Of a stretch of DNA of 64,000 bases, positions 9,040-18,026 are shown piece after piece. Below the pieces are notes generated by a model. That model saw only the letters and a program-made list of their open reading frames with translations. It ran no database searches and had not been told where the DNA came from. Location: contig NZ_CABPRZ010000023.1 of assembly GCF_902459695.1 (NCBI RefSeq), positions 30,909-94,908 of the forward strand, written 5' to 3'. Position numbers and translations under genes: made by a program. Position 1 is the first letter of the stretch, and every line of letters starts with the position of its first letter. The stretch comes from Pandoraea terrae. GTDB lineage: Bacteria > Pseudomonadota > Gammaproteobacteria > Burkholderiales > Burkholderiaceae.

Positions 9040-9069
9040 TGTATAAATATAATTTTGTTTATTTATACA
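9040..9069. promoter_or_regulatory. AT-rich dyad operator candidate upstream of the porin
   Basis: TGTATAAATA and TATTTATACA form perfect 10-base arms around a 10-base AT spacer. A weaker dyad (ATAAAT-N7-ATTTAT) follows at about 9073. Both lie in the 5' region of the porin gene. The size and symmetry suggest a repressor or GntR/LysR-type site; the protein that binds is unknown. Confidence 0.5.
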
Positions 9070-9191
9070 TCCATAAATTTGATTGATTTATCAAGCGCGG
9101 CGGTCATCCGCAGGGGATGGTGGGCATTGCGGACGGCCGGCGCGACGGCCGGCATATATAGCGCGCGTCAAAAAATGCGCGCCGCGGTGGC

Positions 9192-9731
9192 TCACTCCAG
9201 GGTGAACGAGTCGAAGAACTGGTCGATGACGTCCTGTGGCGGCGGCGTTTGCGCGAGGATGACCACCTGATAGGCATGCAAGCCGCGCGCTACGAAGCGC
9301 GCCGCCACGAAGCGCTCGCTCTTGTCCGACGCCTGCCCTGTCGCTTGCACGGCGACGCCCGGCACCGACGCGGCATTGCCCGCCTGCTTGATGGCGACCG
9401 CGCTCGGTGCGGCGTCGGTTTGGCCGATATTGGCGAGCAATCCGCGCTGAAGGTCGGCGAGGACGGCCGCCCGGAGTTGCGCGTCGTCACGCGGCAATGT
9501 CACAACGCCGACGGCATACAGCGTCTTGTCCACGCGCGCCGCCTGCATGAGCATCGGGAGCTTTTCGCCGGCGAGCGACACGTCGCGGGCGTCCTGCGTC
9601 GGCTTCGCCGGATACATCACGCCATAGCCGGCATCGGCGGCATGCACCTCGCGCCAGTCGAAATGCGGCGTACAGGCCATCAGGAACAGGGCGCAAAGAA
9701 GCGCGGCAACGACTCGGACAACAGGCAACAT
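9192..9731 (-). CDS. Predicted lipoprotein of unknown function
   Basis: Predicted 179 residues with a lipoprotein signal: MLPVVRVVAALLCALFLMAC ends in the lipobox LMAC, so the protein should be lipid-anchored in the envelope. The rest is soluble (YPAKPTQDARDVSLAG, later FVARGLHAYQVVILAQ). I recognise it only as a conserved Burkholderiales protein usually next to the TlpA gene. It is divergent from that gene. An in-frame ATG at 9767 would add 12 residues ahead of the signal peptide; I prefer 9731 because it gives a compact signal, but neither start has a clear ribosome binding site. Confidence 0.72.
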   Translation of the reverse strand: MLPVVRVVAALLCALFLMACTPHFDWREVHAADAGYGVMYPAKPTQDARDVSLAGEKLPMLMQAARVDKTLYAVGVVTLPRDDAQLRAAVLADLQRGLLANIGQTDAAPSAVAIKQAGNAASVPGVAVQATGQASDKSERFVAARFVARGLHAYQVVILAQTPPPQDVIDQFFDSFTLE

Positions 9732-9892
9732 GGGCGACGGATGGCGTGTCGTGGGCAAGGCGTCCATTATGAGACATCCCGGCGCCCGACGGCGCCATCG
9801 CGCGCACGCAAATGCACACGGGGGCGGGCCGTACGCGCGCGGCTGAATAAGGGTAGAATCGTCGAAACCTCACTGCCATTCCCGTTTGCGCC

Positions 9893-10417
9893 ATGACTGC
9901 ATCGACCTCCCGTCCGCTTCCGCTCGGCAAACTTGTCGCCGTCGTGCTGGTGCTCGCCGTCGCGATCGCTGCGTATTTTGCGTTCGCCGGCGCCAAGCGC
10001 GCACCCGAAGCGAACTTCACGCTGCTGTCTGGACAAAAACTCGACACCAAGCAATTGCGCGGCAAGGTCTACCTCGTGAATTTCTGGGCGACGAGCTGTG
10101 TCACGTGCATGAAGGAAATGCCGACGATGGTGCAGACATACGAGAAATACAAGGGCCAGGGCCTGGAATTCGTCGCCGTCGCCATGAGCTACGACCCGCC
10201 GATGTACGTGATGAATTACGCGCAGTCGCGCCAGCTGCCGTTCAAGGTGGCCATGGATTCCGACGGCAGTGTCGCAAAGCAGTACGGCAACGTGCAACTG
10301 ACGCCGACGACTTTCGTCGTCGATCGCGACGGCAAGATTCTCAAGCAGTATGTCGGCGAACCGGAGTATGCCGAGCTCAACCGGCTGCTCGAAAAAGCCT
10401 TGGCCAAGCAGGCTTGA
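9893..10417 (+). CDS. TlpA-family thioredoxin-like protein
   Basis: Predicted 174 residues. An N-terminal membrane anchor (LVAVVLVLAVAIAAYFAF) places the domain in the periplasm. NFWATSCVTCMKEMPTMV carries the redox pair CVTC, and the cis-Pro loop is seen in LTPTTFVVDRDG. The CxxC and the N-terminal anchor fit the TlpA/ResA/CcmG group, which reduce periplasmic disulfides, for example during cytochrome c or oxidase copper-site assembly; the exact partner is not evident here. A good terminator follows at 10444-10471. Confidence 0.9.
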   Translation: MTASTSRPLPLGKLVAVVLVLAVAIAAYFAFAGAKRAPEANFTLLSGQKLDTKQLRGKVYLVNFWATSCVTCMKEMPTMVQTYEKYKGQGLEFVAVAMSYDPPMYVMNYAQSRQLPFKVAMDSDGSVAKQYGNVQLTPTTFVVDRDGKILKQYVGEPEYAELNRLLEKALAKQA

Positions 10418-10443
10418 GCGGCCTCGCGGCCTGACCAACGAAC

Positions 10444-10471
10444 AAGCGCCCCTCGGGGCGCTTTTGTTTTT
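10444..10471 (+). terminator. Rho-independent terminator after the TlpA-like gene
   Basis: AAGCGCCCC-TC-GGGGCGCTT forms a 9-base stem followed by TTGTTTTT. It lies 27 bases past the stop codon and between convergent genes (the other is dctD). Confidence 0.9.
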
Positions 10472-10485
10472 ACGCCGCGGCGCGG

Positions 10486-11838
10486 TCAGCGCGCTCCTTC
10501 CTCAGCGCCCGCGCCGCGAGTATGTAATCCGTAACGTTTCAGCTTCTCGTAGAGCGTCGCCTTTGACACCTGCAACGCCTCGGCCGTCGCTGCGACATTG
10601 CCCTTGCTGTGCTCCAGCGCCTCCTGCAACACGCTGCGCTCGAAGCGCTCGACCTGCTCCTTGAGCGGCAACGGCGTGTTCTCGCCGCCCTCGGGCGTAC
10701 TGGCCACGCCAAGCACGAGCCGATCCGCGGCGTTACGCAACTCACGTACATTGCCCGGCCAATCGGCTTGCATCAGTTCCTGCCGCAGCCGCTCGGACAG
10801 CAGCGGCGCCGGTCGCCCATAGCGCACGGCCGAATCTAGCAGGAAGTGTTCGAACAGGGGCAGGATGTCCTCGCGGCGTTCGCGCAGCGGCGGCAGCGAC
10901 AAGGTCACGACGTTCAGGCGGTAATACAGATCGCGGCGGAACGCGCCTTCGCGCACCAGCGCCTCCATATCGCCCTTCGCGGCGGCCACAACGCGGCAAT
11001 CGACACGAATCGGCTGGTTCGAACCCAAGCGCTCGAGCACGCCGTCCTGCAGCACGCGCAGCAGCTTGACCTGCAGCGCGGCGGGCATGCTCTCGATTTC
11101 GTCGAGAAACAGCGTACCGCCCGAAGCGTGTTCCAGTTTGCCGACACGACGTTTCGCCGCGCCGGTGAAAGCGCCGACTTCATGTCCGAACATTTCGCTC
11201 TCGAAGATCGCTTCGGGCAACGCGCCGCAATTGAGTGCGACGAACGGCGCGTCGCGGCGCGGCGACAGATCGTGCAAACTGCGCGCGACCATCTCCTTGC
11301 CGGTGCCCGTATCGCCGTTGATGAGCACCGGTGCGTCCGTCATTGCAACGTTGGCGATCAGTGCGCGCATCGTCTCCATCGCGGGACTGCGTCCGATGAT
11401 GCGTGAGGCGCGGCCGCCCTGCTGGGCAAGTTCGCGCCGCAGGGCACGGTTCTCCAGCACGAGCTTGCGCGTTTCCAGCGCACGCTTGACGGATTCGATG
11501 AGCCGGTCAGGCGCGAACGGCTTCTCGATAAAATCGTAGGCGCCGTCGCGAATCGCCTGCACGGCCATGGAAATGTCGCCATGCCCCGTCACAAGGATGA
11601 CCGGGATCTCCGGCGCATGCTGGCGGCAGTGGGCGAGCAGTTCGAGCCCGCTCATGCCGATGAGGCGGATGTCGCTGACCACGACGCCGGCGAACTCCGG
11701 CGAAAGGCGTTCGAGCGCGGCTTCGGCCGAGGCGAGGCCGAAGGCCTCGAGGCCGGCGAGCTGCAGGCTTTGCAGCGTGGCGCGGCGGACGAGTTCGTCG
11801 TCTTCGACGAAGAGGATTTGGAGATCGTTATACATCAT
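10486..11838 (-). CDS. dctD: DctD-like sigma-54 response regulator (C4-dicarboxylate)
   Basis: Predicted 450 residues with three domains: receiver (phosphoacceptor Asp in VVVSDIRLIGMSG near residue 55), AAA+ sigma-54 activator (Walker A GDTGTGKEM, GAFTGA loop, Walker B GGTLFLDEIE), and a Fis-type helix-turn-helix at the C-terminus (NVAATAEALQVSKATLYEKL). It overlaps the upstream sensor gene by 11 bases, so they are translated together. Paired with DctB and next to dctA, it should activate sigma-54-dependent uptake of succinate, fumarate and malate. Confidence 0.93.
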   Translation of the reverse strand: MMYNDLQILFVEDDELVRRATLQSLQLAGLEAFGLASAEAALERLSPEFAGVVVSDIRLIGMSGLELLAHCRQHAPEIPVILVTGHGDISMAVQAIRDGAYDFIEKPFAPDRLIESVKRALETRKLVLENRALRRELAQQGGRASRIIGRSPAMETMRALIANVAMTDAPVLINGDTGTGKEMVARSLHDLSPRRDAPFVALNCGALPEAIFESEMFGHEVGAFTGAAKRRVGKLEHASGGTLFLDEIESMPAALQVKLLRVLQDGVLERLGSNQPIRVDCRVVAAAKGDMEALVREGAFRRDLYYRLNVVTLSLPPLRERREDILPLFEHFLLDSAVRYGRPAPLLSERLRQELMQADWPGNVRELRNAADRLVLGVASTPEGGENTPLPLKEQVERFERSVLQEALEHSKGNVAATAEALQVSKATLYEKLKRYGLHTRGAGAEEGAR

Positions 11839-13735
11839 TCCGGGGGGAAGCTTGTGAGCCAGACGGTGAAGCGCAAGGCGCTGCGCGTCGCAACGTCAGC
11901 AGAAACTCGGCGCCGCCGCCGGGCACGTTGCGCGCGACCAGCTGGCCGCCATGCTCCTGTGCAATCGACGACGAAATCGCAAGGCCAAGGCCCATGCCCT
12001 GGCCGCCTTCCTTGGTGCTGAAAAAGGGTTCGAACAGGCGCGCCATATGCGCGTCGGCAATGCCCGGCCCGTTATCGCCAACACGTATGCGCACCCACGT
12101 ATCGTCGGCCGTGACGTCGACCCGAATGGACGGATGCGCGCTTCGCTGCGGGCCGTTCGAGACGGCGTCGACGGCGTTGCCGATCAGATTGATCAGGATC
12201 TGCTCGAGCCGCAGGCTCTCGCAGGCGACATCGACGTCGGCGCCCGGGATATCGCCGGCGAAGTCGATCACCAGCGCAATGTCGCGCAACCGCGCGCGCA
12301 GCAGCGTGCAGGTGTTGTCGAGCGCCCGGCGCACCGACGCCGTATGGCCTGCCGAACGGCGCGCCTTGCCGGCAAACAGCCGCAATTGGCCGGTGATCTT
12401 GCCCATGCGATCGGTGAGCGATGCAATCGCTTCGAGGTTCTCGCGCACGGCGTCATGATCGCCGCGATCGAACAGCAGGCGTGTGTTGTCGGAGAAGCTG
12501 CGCAATGCCGACAGCGGTTGATTCAGTTCATGCGTGATGCCCGCGGCCATCTGCCCGAGCGCCACCAGCTTGCTGGCCTGCACGAGCTCGCTTTGCGCCT
12601 CTCGCAGTTCGTGTTCCGTGCGCGCGCGCTCCTGTACTTCCGTCTGCAGGCGCGCGTTGGCCGATTGCAGATCGGCCGTGCGCTCCGCGACGCGTTCGTT
12701 CAGTTCGGCATAGGCGGTCTGCAGCAGCGTACGGCTGCGGAGCATGTCGGCCATGCGTTCGCGCCGCTGGTTCCACGCCACGCCGAGCAGGCAGGTAAAC
12801 GCTGCAAGGCACGCGGCCGCAACTGCCGCGATACGCGCATTGACAACGACCTGGTCGAGCGGCGCGAAATAGATCAGGGTCCAGTCCGGCTCGCCCATCT
12901 TGCGGCGCACGGCGAGAAAGCGCCGGCTGTCGCGGCCCGCGCGGCCTTCGCGAATGGTCACGATGTCGCCGTCGGCGTCGAGCGCTTCGTCACCGGTCAT
13001 CGACAAGGGTGTGATGCGCTGGTTGTAGTACTGGCGCGTGCGCTCGAGCGCCGCCCGCACATCTTCGGGCAAGGGCGCGAGCGAACGGTATTGCCAGCGC
13101 GGCTCCGACGACAGGAAGATCACGCCGTGGTCGTCCGTGACAACGACCGGCTCGGAGGCGTCTGCGCCGGCGCGCTGGAACCATTCGAGATTCAGTTTGA
13201 CAACCACCACGCCGCGAATCTGGCCATCGACAACAATCGGCTGCGACACGAAATACCCCGGCTCGCCGGTGGTCGTGCCCACGCCATAGAAACGGCCCGT
13301 CGCCCCTTTGATGGCATCGATGAAATACGGACGGAAACGATATTCCTGACCGACGAACGTCGCCGCCTCGCGCCAGTTGCTGGACGCCAGTGCGACACCG
13401 CCCGCATCGATGACGTAAGCCGCCGACGCCTTCGCGCGCTGATTGACGTCGAACAGATAGTCATTCGCGCGCTGCACGCGCGCAGGATCTTTCGGATTCG
13501 CGAGCAGGTCGTGAACGAACGGATGCAGCGACAAGAGGTAGGGCAGGAATTCGTAACGGTCGACGGTGCTTTTCAGGCTGCCGGCGTAGCGCTCGACACG
13601 CGCGCCGGCGTTCACGCGCAACTCCGCCACGCCGCGCTGCCAACTGAGCGAATAAGTCATCAGGCAAAACGCTACGCACGCCGCCAGGATGGCGACGATC
13701 CACAGCCATCGGCGTATCAGCAAGGTCCTCTCCAT
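11828..13735 (-). CDS. dctB: DctB-like sensor histidine kinase (C4-dicarboxylate)
   Basis: Predicted 635 residues. A first membrane helix (WLWIVAILAACVAFCLMTYS), a periplasmic double-Cache sensor of about 270 residues, a second helix near residue 300 (AAVAAACLAAFTCLLGVAW), a coiled linker, the phosphoacceptor H in GITHELNQPLSALRSF near residue 400, and the ATPase domain with DNGPGI and GLGLAIS boxes. This is the DctB plan, in which periplasmic dicarboxylates trigger phosphorylation of DctD. The dctA gene ends 61 bases upstream on the same strand. Confidence 0.93.
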   Translation of the reverse strand: MERTLLIRRWLWIVAILAACVAFCLMTYSLSWQRGVAELRVNAGARVERYAGSLKSTVDRYEFLPYLLSLHPFVHDLLANPKDPARVQRANDYLFDVNQRAKASAAYVIDAGGVALASSNWREAATFVGQEYRFRPYFIDAIKGATGRFYGVGTTTGEPGYFVSQPIVVDGQIRGVVVVKLNLEWFQRAGADASEPVVVTDDHGVIFLSSEPRWQYRSLAPLPEDVRAALERTRQYYNQRITPLSMTGDEALDADGDIVTIREGRAGRDSRRFLAVRRKMGEPDWTLIYFAPLDQVVVNARIAAVAAACLAAFTCLLGVAWNQRRERMADMLRSRTLLQTAYAELNERVAERTADLQSANARLQTEVQERARTEHELREAQSELVQASKLVALGQMAAGITHELNQPLSALRSFSDNTRLLFDRGDHDAVRENLEAIASLTDRMGKITGQLRLFAGKARRSAGHTASVRRALDNTCTLLRARLRDIALVIDFAGDIPGADVDVACESLRLEQILINLIGNAVDAVSNGPQRSAHPSIRVDVTADDTWVRIRVGDNGPGIADAHMARLFEPFFSTKEGGQGMGLGLAISSSIAQEHGGQLVARNVPGGGAEFLLTLRRAAPCASPSGSQASPRNDV

Positions 13736-13796
13736 CGCGGTGAACGGCGGGGCGCGTCACATGACGTGCTGCCCCCGCCGTCACTCACATGACGTG

Positions 13797-15080
13797 TCAG
13801 ACCATTTCGAGCTCGCCCCGCGCAAGCGTTTGCTTGAGCTTGTTGTGATCGAGTTCCTTTTCCCAGGCCGACACGACGACCGTCGCCACACCGTTGCCGA
13901 CGATGTTCGTCAACGCGCGGCACTCGCTCATGAAGCGGTCGATACCGAGAATCAGCACCATCCCGGCCACCGGGATGGTCGGAATCACGGCCAGCGTCGC
14001 GGCCAGGGTGATGAAGCCCGCGCCGGTCACGCCCGAGGCGCCCTTCGAGGTCAACATCGCCACCGCGAGCAGCGTCAGCTGTTGCGCCCACGTCAGGTCG
14101 GTGTTCGTCGCCTGTGCGATGAACAGCACGGCCATCGTCATGTAGATGTTGGTGCCGTCAAGGTTGAAGGAATAGCCCGTCGGGATCACGAGACCCACCA
14201 CCGACTTCGAGCAGCCCAGCTTCTCCATCTTTTCCATCAGTTGCGGCAGCGCGGCTTCCGACGAGCTCGTGCCCAGCACGATCAGCAGTTCTTCCTTGAT
14301 GTAGGCGATGAACTTCAGGATCGAGAAGCCGACCATCTTGGCGATGCCACCGAGCACGATCAGCACGAACAGCAAGGCCGTCAGGTAGAAGGTGCCCATC
14401 AGTTTCATCAACGGCAGCAGCGAGGCGATGCCGTACTTGCCGATGGTGAACGCCATCGCGCCGAACGCGCCGAGCGGGGCGACCTTCGTGATGATGTGCA
14501 CGACCTGGAAGAACACGCTGGAGATCTTCTCGATGAACTCGGAGACGACCCGGCCGCGTTCGCCGACAATGGCCAGCGCTGCGCCGAACAGGATCGCGAT
14601 CACGAGGATCTGCAGGATCTCGCCTTTGGCGAACGCATCGACAAAGGTATTCGGAATCAGATGCAGCAGGAACTCGCTCAAGCTCTCGCCGTGCGCGGCC
14701 TTCTCGGTGTAGGAGGCGATGGCCTTCGGATCGAGTGAGGCGATGTCGACGTTGAAGCCGGCGCCCGGCTTGAGCAGGTGCGTCGCTGCCAGGCCGATGA
14801 GCAGCGCGAAGGTCGAGACCACCTCAAAGTAGATCAGCGCCTTGCCGCCAACGCGGCCGACTTTCTTCATGTCCTGCATGCCGGCGATGCCCGCGACGAC
14901 CGTACAGAAGATGATCGGTCCGATGATCATCTTGATCAGCTTGATGAAGCCGTCGCCGAGCGGCTTCATCTCGACCGCCAGGCTCGGACGGACATAGCCG
15001 AGCAGGATGCCGATGACGATGGCAATCAGCACCTGCACGTACAGGATGCGATAAAAGGGCTTTTTGGTCTGGGTATGCAT
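13797..15080 (-). CDS. dctA: DctA, C4-dicarboxylate:cation symporter
   Basis: Predicted 427 residues, eight-helix dicarboxylate/amino acid:cation symporter fold. Visible family motifs include [20 protein letters not shown] (conserved Asp/Asn substrate region), [11 protein letters not shown] and [16 protein letters not shown]. It imports succinate, fumarate and malate. Start [18 protein letters not shown] has the ribosome binding site agaggaaac. Unusually, only 42 bases separate it from the ABC transporter ATPase gene upstream, which leaves little room for its own sigma-54 promoter; expression from the ABC operon or from a promoter inside that gene has to be considered. Confidence 0.95.
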   Translation of the reverse strand: MHTQTKKPFYRILYVQVLIAIVIGILLGYVRPSLAVEMKPLGDGFIKLIKMIIGPIIFCTVVAGIAGMQDMKKVGRVGGKALIYFEVVSTFALLIGLAATHLLKPGAGFNVDIASLDPKAIASYTEKAAHGESLSEFLLHLIPNTFVDAFAKGEILQILVIAILFGAALAIVGERGRVVSEFIEKISSVFFQVVHIITKVAPLGAFGAMAFTIGKYGIASLLPLMKLMGTFYLTALLFVLIVLGGIAKMVGFSILKFIAYIKEELLIVLGTSSSEAALPQLMEKMEKLGCSKSVVGLVIPTGYSFNLDGTNIYMTMAVLFIAQATNTDLTWAQQLTLLAVAMLTSKGASGVTGAGFITLAATLAVIPTIPVAGMVLILGIDRFMSECRALTNIVGNGVATVVVSAWEKELDHNKLKQTLARGELEMV

Positions 15081-15122
15081 GATGTTTCCTCTTGAACTGC
15101 GGGGCAAGCCGCCGTTCCGTTA

Positions 15123-15917
15123 TCAGTCCGCCGTGTATCCGCGAATCTCGCTTTGCGCAAAGCGCATTTGCTCCTCCATCACCATCTGGGCCAATTCCTT
15201 CTTCAACTCGTTGAATTCGGTGCCGGCCGTATCGCGCGGCCGCGGCAGTTCGATGATGACGTCCCGTTTGACCGTTCCGGGCCGGTACGTCATCACCACC
15301 ACGCGGTCCGCGAGGTAAATCGACTCCTCGATACTGTGGGTCACGAAAATGATGGTCTTCTTGAATTCCTGCCAAATGCGCAGCAACTCGTCCTGCAAGG
15401 TCCGGCGCGTTAATGCATCCAGCGCGCCGAACGGCTCGTCCATCAGCAAGATCGGGCTGTCGAGCGCGAGCACGCGGGCAATCGCCACGCGCTGGCGCAT
15501 GCCGCCCGACAGGTCGCGCGGGTAGCGATCGCGAAACTCGCGCAGGTTGAGCTTGCCGAGCAGCAGGTCGACACGGGCGTTGATATCGGCCCGCTTCATG
15601 CCCTTGATCTCCAGACCGAAGGCGATGTTCTGTGCAACCGTCATCCACGGGAACAGCGCATATTCCTGGAAGACCATGCCGCGGTCCGGACCGGGTTCGG
15701 CAGCCGCGTCGGCACGTCCGTCGATCTTGATCTCGCCCGAGGTCGGCGCGACAAAGCCGGCCAGCGCATTGAGCAGGGTCGACTTGCCACAACCCGACGG
15801 ACCGAGCAGGCAGACGAACTCGCCCTCGGCGATCGACAGGTCGATGTCCTTGAGGGCGTCCACCGTGCCGCCGGGAATCGGGAACTGCTTGTTGACGTTT
15901 TCGATCTGGATCAGCAT
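15123..15917 (-). CDS. ABC transporter ATPase, nitrate/sulfonate/taurine (NitT/TauT) type
   Basis: Predicted 264 residues. Walker A GPSGCGKST near residue 42, signature LSGGMRQR near 143, Walker B ILLMDEPFGALDAL and switch His in FVTHSIEESIYLADR define an ABC ATPase of the SsuB/TauB/NrtD class. It energises import with the permease (9 bases upstream) and the binding protein. The true substrate is not readable; sulfonates, nitrate, pyrimidine precursors or aromatic acids are all used by this class. Confidence 0.92.
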   Translation of the reverse strand: MLIQIENVNKQFPIPGGTVDALKDIDLSIAEGEFVCLLGPSGCGKSTLLNALAGFVAPTSGEIKIDGRADAAAEPGPDRGMVFQEYALFPWMTVAQNIAFGLEIKGMKRADINARVDLLLGKLNLREFRDRYPRDLSGGMRQRVAIARVLALDSPILLMDEPFGALDALTRRTLQDELLRIWQEFKKTIIFVTHSIEESIYLADRVVVMTYRPGTVKRDVIIELPRPRDTAGTEFNELKKELAQMVMEEQMRFAQSEIRGYTAD

Positions 15918-15926
15918 GGCGCTTCC

Positions 15927-16754
15927 TTATTTCGTCTCGAGGCCACGGTGCCACTTGAGCAGGTGGTTGTTGAGGCGGTCCATGCCGAGGTCGATGATGA
16001 GCCCCAGCACGCCGATGGTCAGCATGCCGGCGATGATCTTGTCCGACCACATGTATTCGCGCGCTTCCAGGATGCGGTAGCCGAGTCCGTTGTTCACGGC
16101 GATCATCTCGGCCACGATCACGACGATGAACGCCGTCCCGATGCCGATGCGAATGCCCGACAGGATGTAGGGCGTCGCGGCCGGCATGATGACGCGGCGG
16201 AAGATCGTCAGCTTGTTCGCGCCGAGATTGCGCGCGGCGCGCAGGAAAATGCCGTCGACGTGACGCACCCCGGCGATGGTGTTCATCAGCACCGGGAAAA
16301 ACGCGCCAAGCGCAATCAGGAAGAACGCCGGCGGGTTGCCCAGGCCGAACCACAGGATCGCGAGGGGGATGTATGCGATCGGCGGAATCGGACGCACCAC
16401 CTGCACGAGCGGATTGAAGAGTCCGTACAGGCGCGTGCTCGTGCCCATCAGCAGGCCCAGCGGCAGCGCGATGATGGTGCCCACGCAGAAACCCATGATC
16501 ACCCGATACAGGCTATTCGCAGCGTCGGTCATCAGTTCGCTCGAATGCAGCCAGGCGGCCAAGCCGTTGTCGGCGAGCGCCTGCGTCGGCAACAGGTACT
16601 CCCACCACTTGGCGAGCACCGCAAGCGGCGACGGCAGGATGATCGGATTGATCCAGCCCAGGCCGGTGACCGCCTGCCAGATCAATACGACGACGACAGG
16701 AATGAGCGCGCCACGCAGGGCGCGTAAAGTCCGGTTGGACACGTGCGCAGCCAT
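15927..16754 (-). CDS. ABC transporter permease, SsuC/TauC type
   Basis: Predicted 275 residues with about six membrane helices. The cytoplasmic coupling segment near residue 190 (DGIFLRAARNLGANKLTIFRRVI, shortened here to its LRAARNLGAN core) is the EAA loop that contacts the ATPase. It lies between the binding protein gene (7-base gap) and the ATPase gene (9-base gap), a standard three-gene importer. Confidence 0.92.
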   Translation of the reverse strand: MAAHVSNRTLRALRGALIPVVVVLIWQAVTGLGWINPIILPSPLAVLAKWWEYLLPTQALADNGLAAWLHSSELMTDAANSLYRVIMGFCVGTIIALPLGLLMGTSTRLYGLFNPLVQVVRPIPPIAYIPLAILWFGLGNPPAFFLIALGAFFPVLMNTIAGVRHVDGIFLRAARNLGANKLTIFRRVIMPAATPYILSGIRIGIGTAFIVVIVAEMIAVNNGLGYRILEAREYMWSDKIIAGMLTIGVLGLIIDLGMDRLNNHLLKWHRGLETK

Positions 16755-16761
16755 GACGACC

Positions 16762-17730
16762 TCACTTGATGTTCAGCTTGGCCTTGGCCTTCGCGAGCAA
16801 ATCGAGCTTGACCCAGTCGTCTGCCTTGGGCACCGGGACCTGCAGCTTGCCAACCCCGTACTGTTTCATCAGGTCGGTGGTCAGTTGCACATGCGAGACG
16901 GTCAGGTCATAGCTGTACGGCGAATTCCCGATGCCGTCCTTGAAGTCTTGCGGGCTGATCTGGTTCTTGAACATGTCCTCGCGCACATACTTCTCGGCCA
17001 GTGCGGGGTTCTTGATGAACGTATCGGTCGCTTCGACGAAGGCGTACATCACACGCTGCGCGACTTCCGGCTTTTCCTTGTATAGCTTCTCGGTGATGAC
17101 AAGCGCGCGCACCGGCTCGCCAAGCGGCGTGTCGTACGGCTTGAGCACTTCCACGCCGAAGCCCTTGTTGATCGCCTGCGAGGCTTGCGGCTCCGATTGG
17201 CACATTGCATCGATGCTGCCGGCGGCGAGCGCCTGGTTCAGATCGGCGTAGGCCATGAACAGGATCTGGACGTCCTTGCCCGGCTGATCGGACCACGTCA
17301 GGCCGGCCTTGGCCAGTTCGGCATAGAGGATCAGTTCCTGTGCGCCGCCGCGTGCCACGCCGACTTTCTTGCCCTTCAGGTCGGCGGCCTTCGTGACCGT
17401 CAGCCCCTTCCTCGCCACCAGGCGCACGCCGCCCTTGGCGAAGCCGGCGACGGCGTAAATCGGGGCGCCCTGCGCTCGGCCGGCGATGGCGGCGTCGAGT
17501 GCGCTGGCGGAGACGTCAACCTGGCCGGCCACGATCGCCGGCATGATGTCGACGCCCTTGGCGAACATCCGCTCTTCGATCTTCAAGCCGTATTTCGGTC
17601 CGATGACCTTCATGTACGACACGGCACCGTAATGGGCGAATTTCAAATTGCCCAGGCGGACAACGTCGTCGGCAAACGCGTGAAGGGAGGCCGCACACAG
17701 AACTGCGGCGGCAAGGCATTGCTTGAGCAT
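16762..17730 (-). CDS. ABC transporter substrate-binding protein, NitT/TauT type
   Basis: Predicted 322 residues: signal peptide MLKQCLAAAVLCAASLHAFA then a bilobal fold beginning DDVVRLGNLKFAHYG. Motifs AGQVDVSASALDAAIAG and LKGKKVGVARGGAQE match the SsuA/NMT1-like binding proteins of the PF09084/PF13379 group. ATG 17730 has the ribosome binding site agaggagac; the longer upstream start is Arg-rich and not signal-like. First gene of the importer operon. The IclR regulator encoded just upstream on the same strand is a candidate controller. Confidence 0.9.
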   Translation of the reverse strand: MLKQCLAAAVLCAASLHAFADDVVRLGNLKFAHYGAVSYMKVIGPKYGLKIEERMFAKGVDIMPAIVAGQVDVSASALDAAIAGRAQGAPIYAVAGFAKGGVRLVARKGLTVTKAADLKGKKVGVARGGAQELILYAELAKAGLTWSDQPGKDVQILFMAYADLNQALAAGSIDAMCQSEPQASQAINKGFGVEVLKPYDTPLGEPVRALVITEKLYKEKPEVAQRVMYAFVEATDTFIKNPALAEKYVREDMFKNQISPQDFKDGIGNSPYSYDLTVSHVQLTTDLMKQYGVGKLQVPVPKADDWVKLDLLAKAKAKLNIK

Positions 17731-17930
17731 GGAGTCTCCTCTTGGTCTTTTCGCTGTTCGTCGCCACGCCGACCGTCTATGGAATTTCGGAAAGCGCAGA
17801 CGTCGACGCGACACGGGTTACATAAAGCAAGCACCGTGCCAGATTGCTAACGCCTTGATTTTAAAGTTGTCGACTCAGGAAAACCCGATAGCGGTTTGTC
17901 CGGAATTACAGAAAATCTACGCCCGATCCG

Positions 17931-17944
17931 TCTGGATATCCAGA
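17931..17944. promoter_or_regulatory. 14-base perfect palindrome upstream of the ABC importer
   Basis: TCTGGATATCCAGA is self-complementary, followed by a T run, and framed by a wider CCGTC...GACGG dyad (17926-17955). It lies 200 bases upstream of the binding protein start and downstream of the iclR stop. It could be an IclR-type operator or part of a terminator; sequence alone does not decide. Confidence 0.4.
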
Positions 17945-18010
17945 ATTTTTTTGACGGATGGTGCGGGCGCGGAAGATGTGCGGGGTGGCGCGGGTGATGG
18001 AGAAAGACCC

Positions 18011-18026
18011 GGGCCTGTTCACGCTA
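18011..18026 (-). repeat. 3'-end repeat GCGTGAACAGGCCC, copy 1
   Basis: On the minus strand TAGCGTGAACAGGCCC; the TAG is the stop codon of the IclR gene. The same 14-16 bases recur at 26728, 34464 and 38810, always just past a minus-strand stop codon. Confidence 0.6.

Noticed and set aside
11951..13792. 613-codon plus-strand frame opposite dctB
   Set aside because: Antisense shadow of dctB; composition is His/Arg/Gln-rich and lacks a ribosome binding site.
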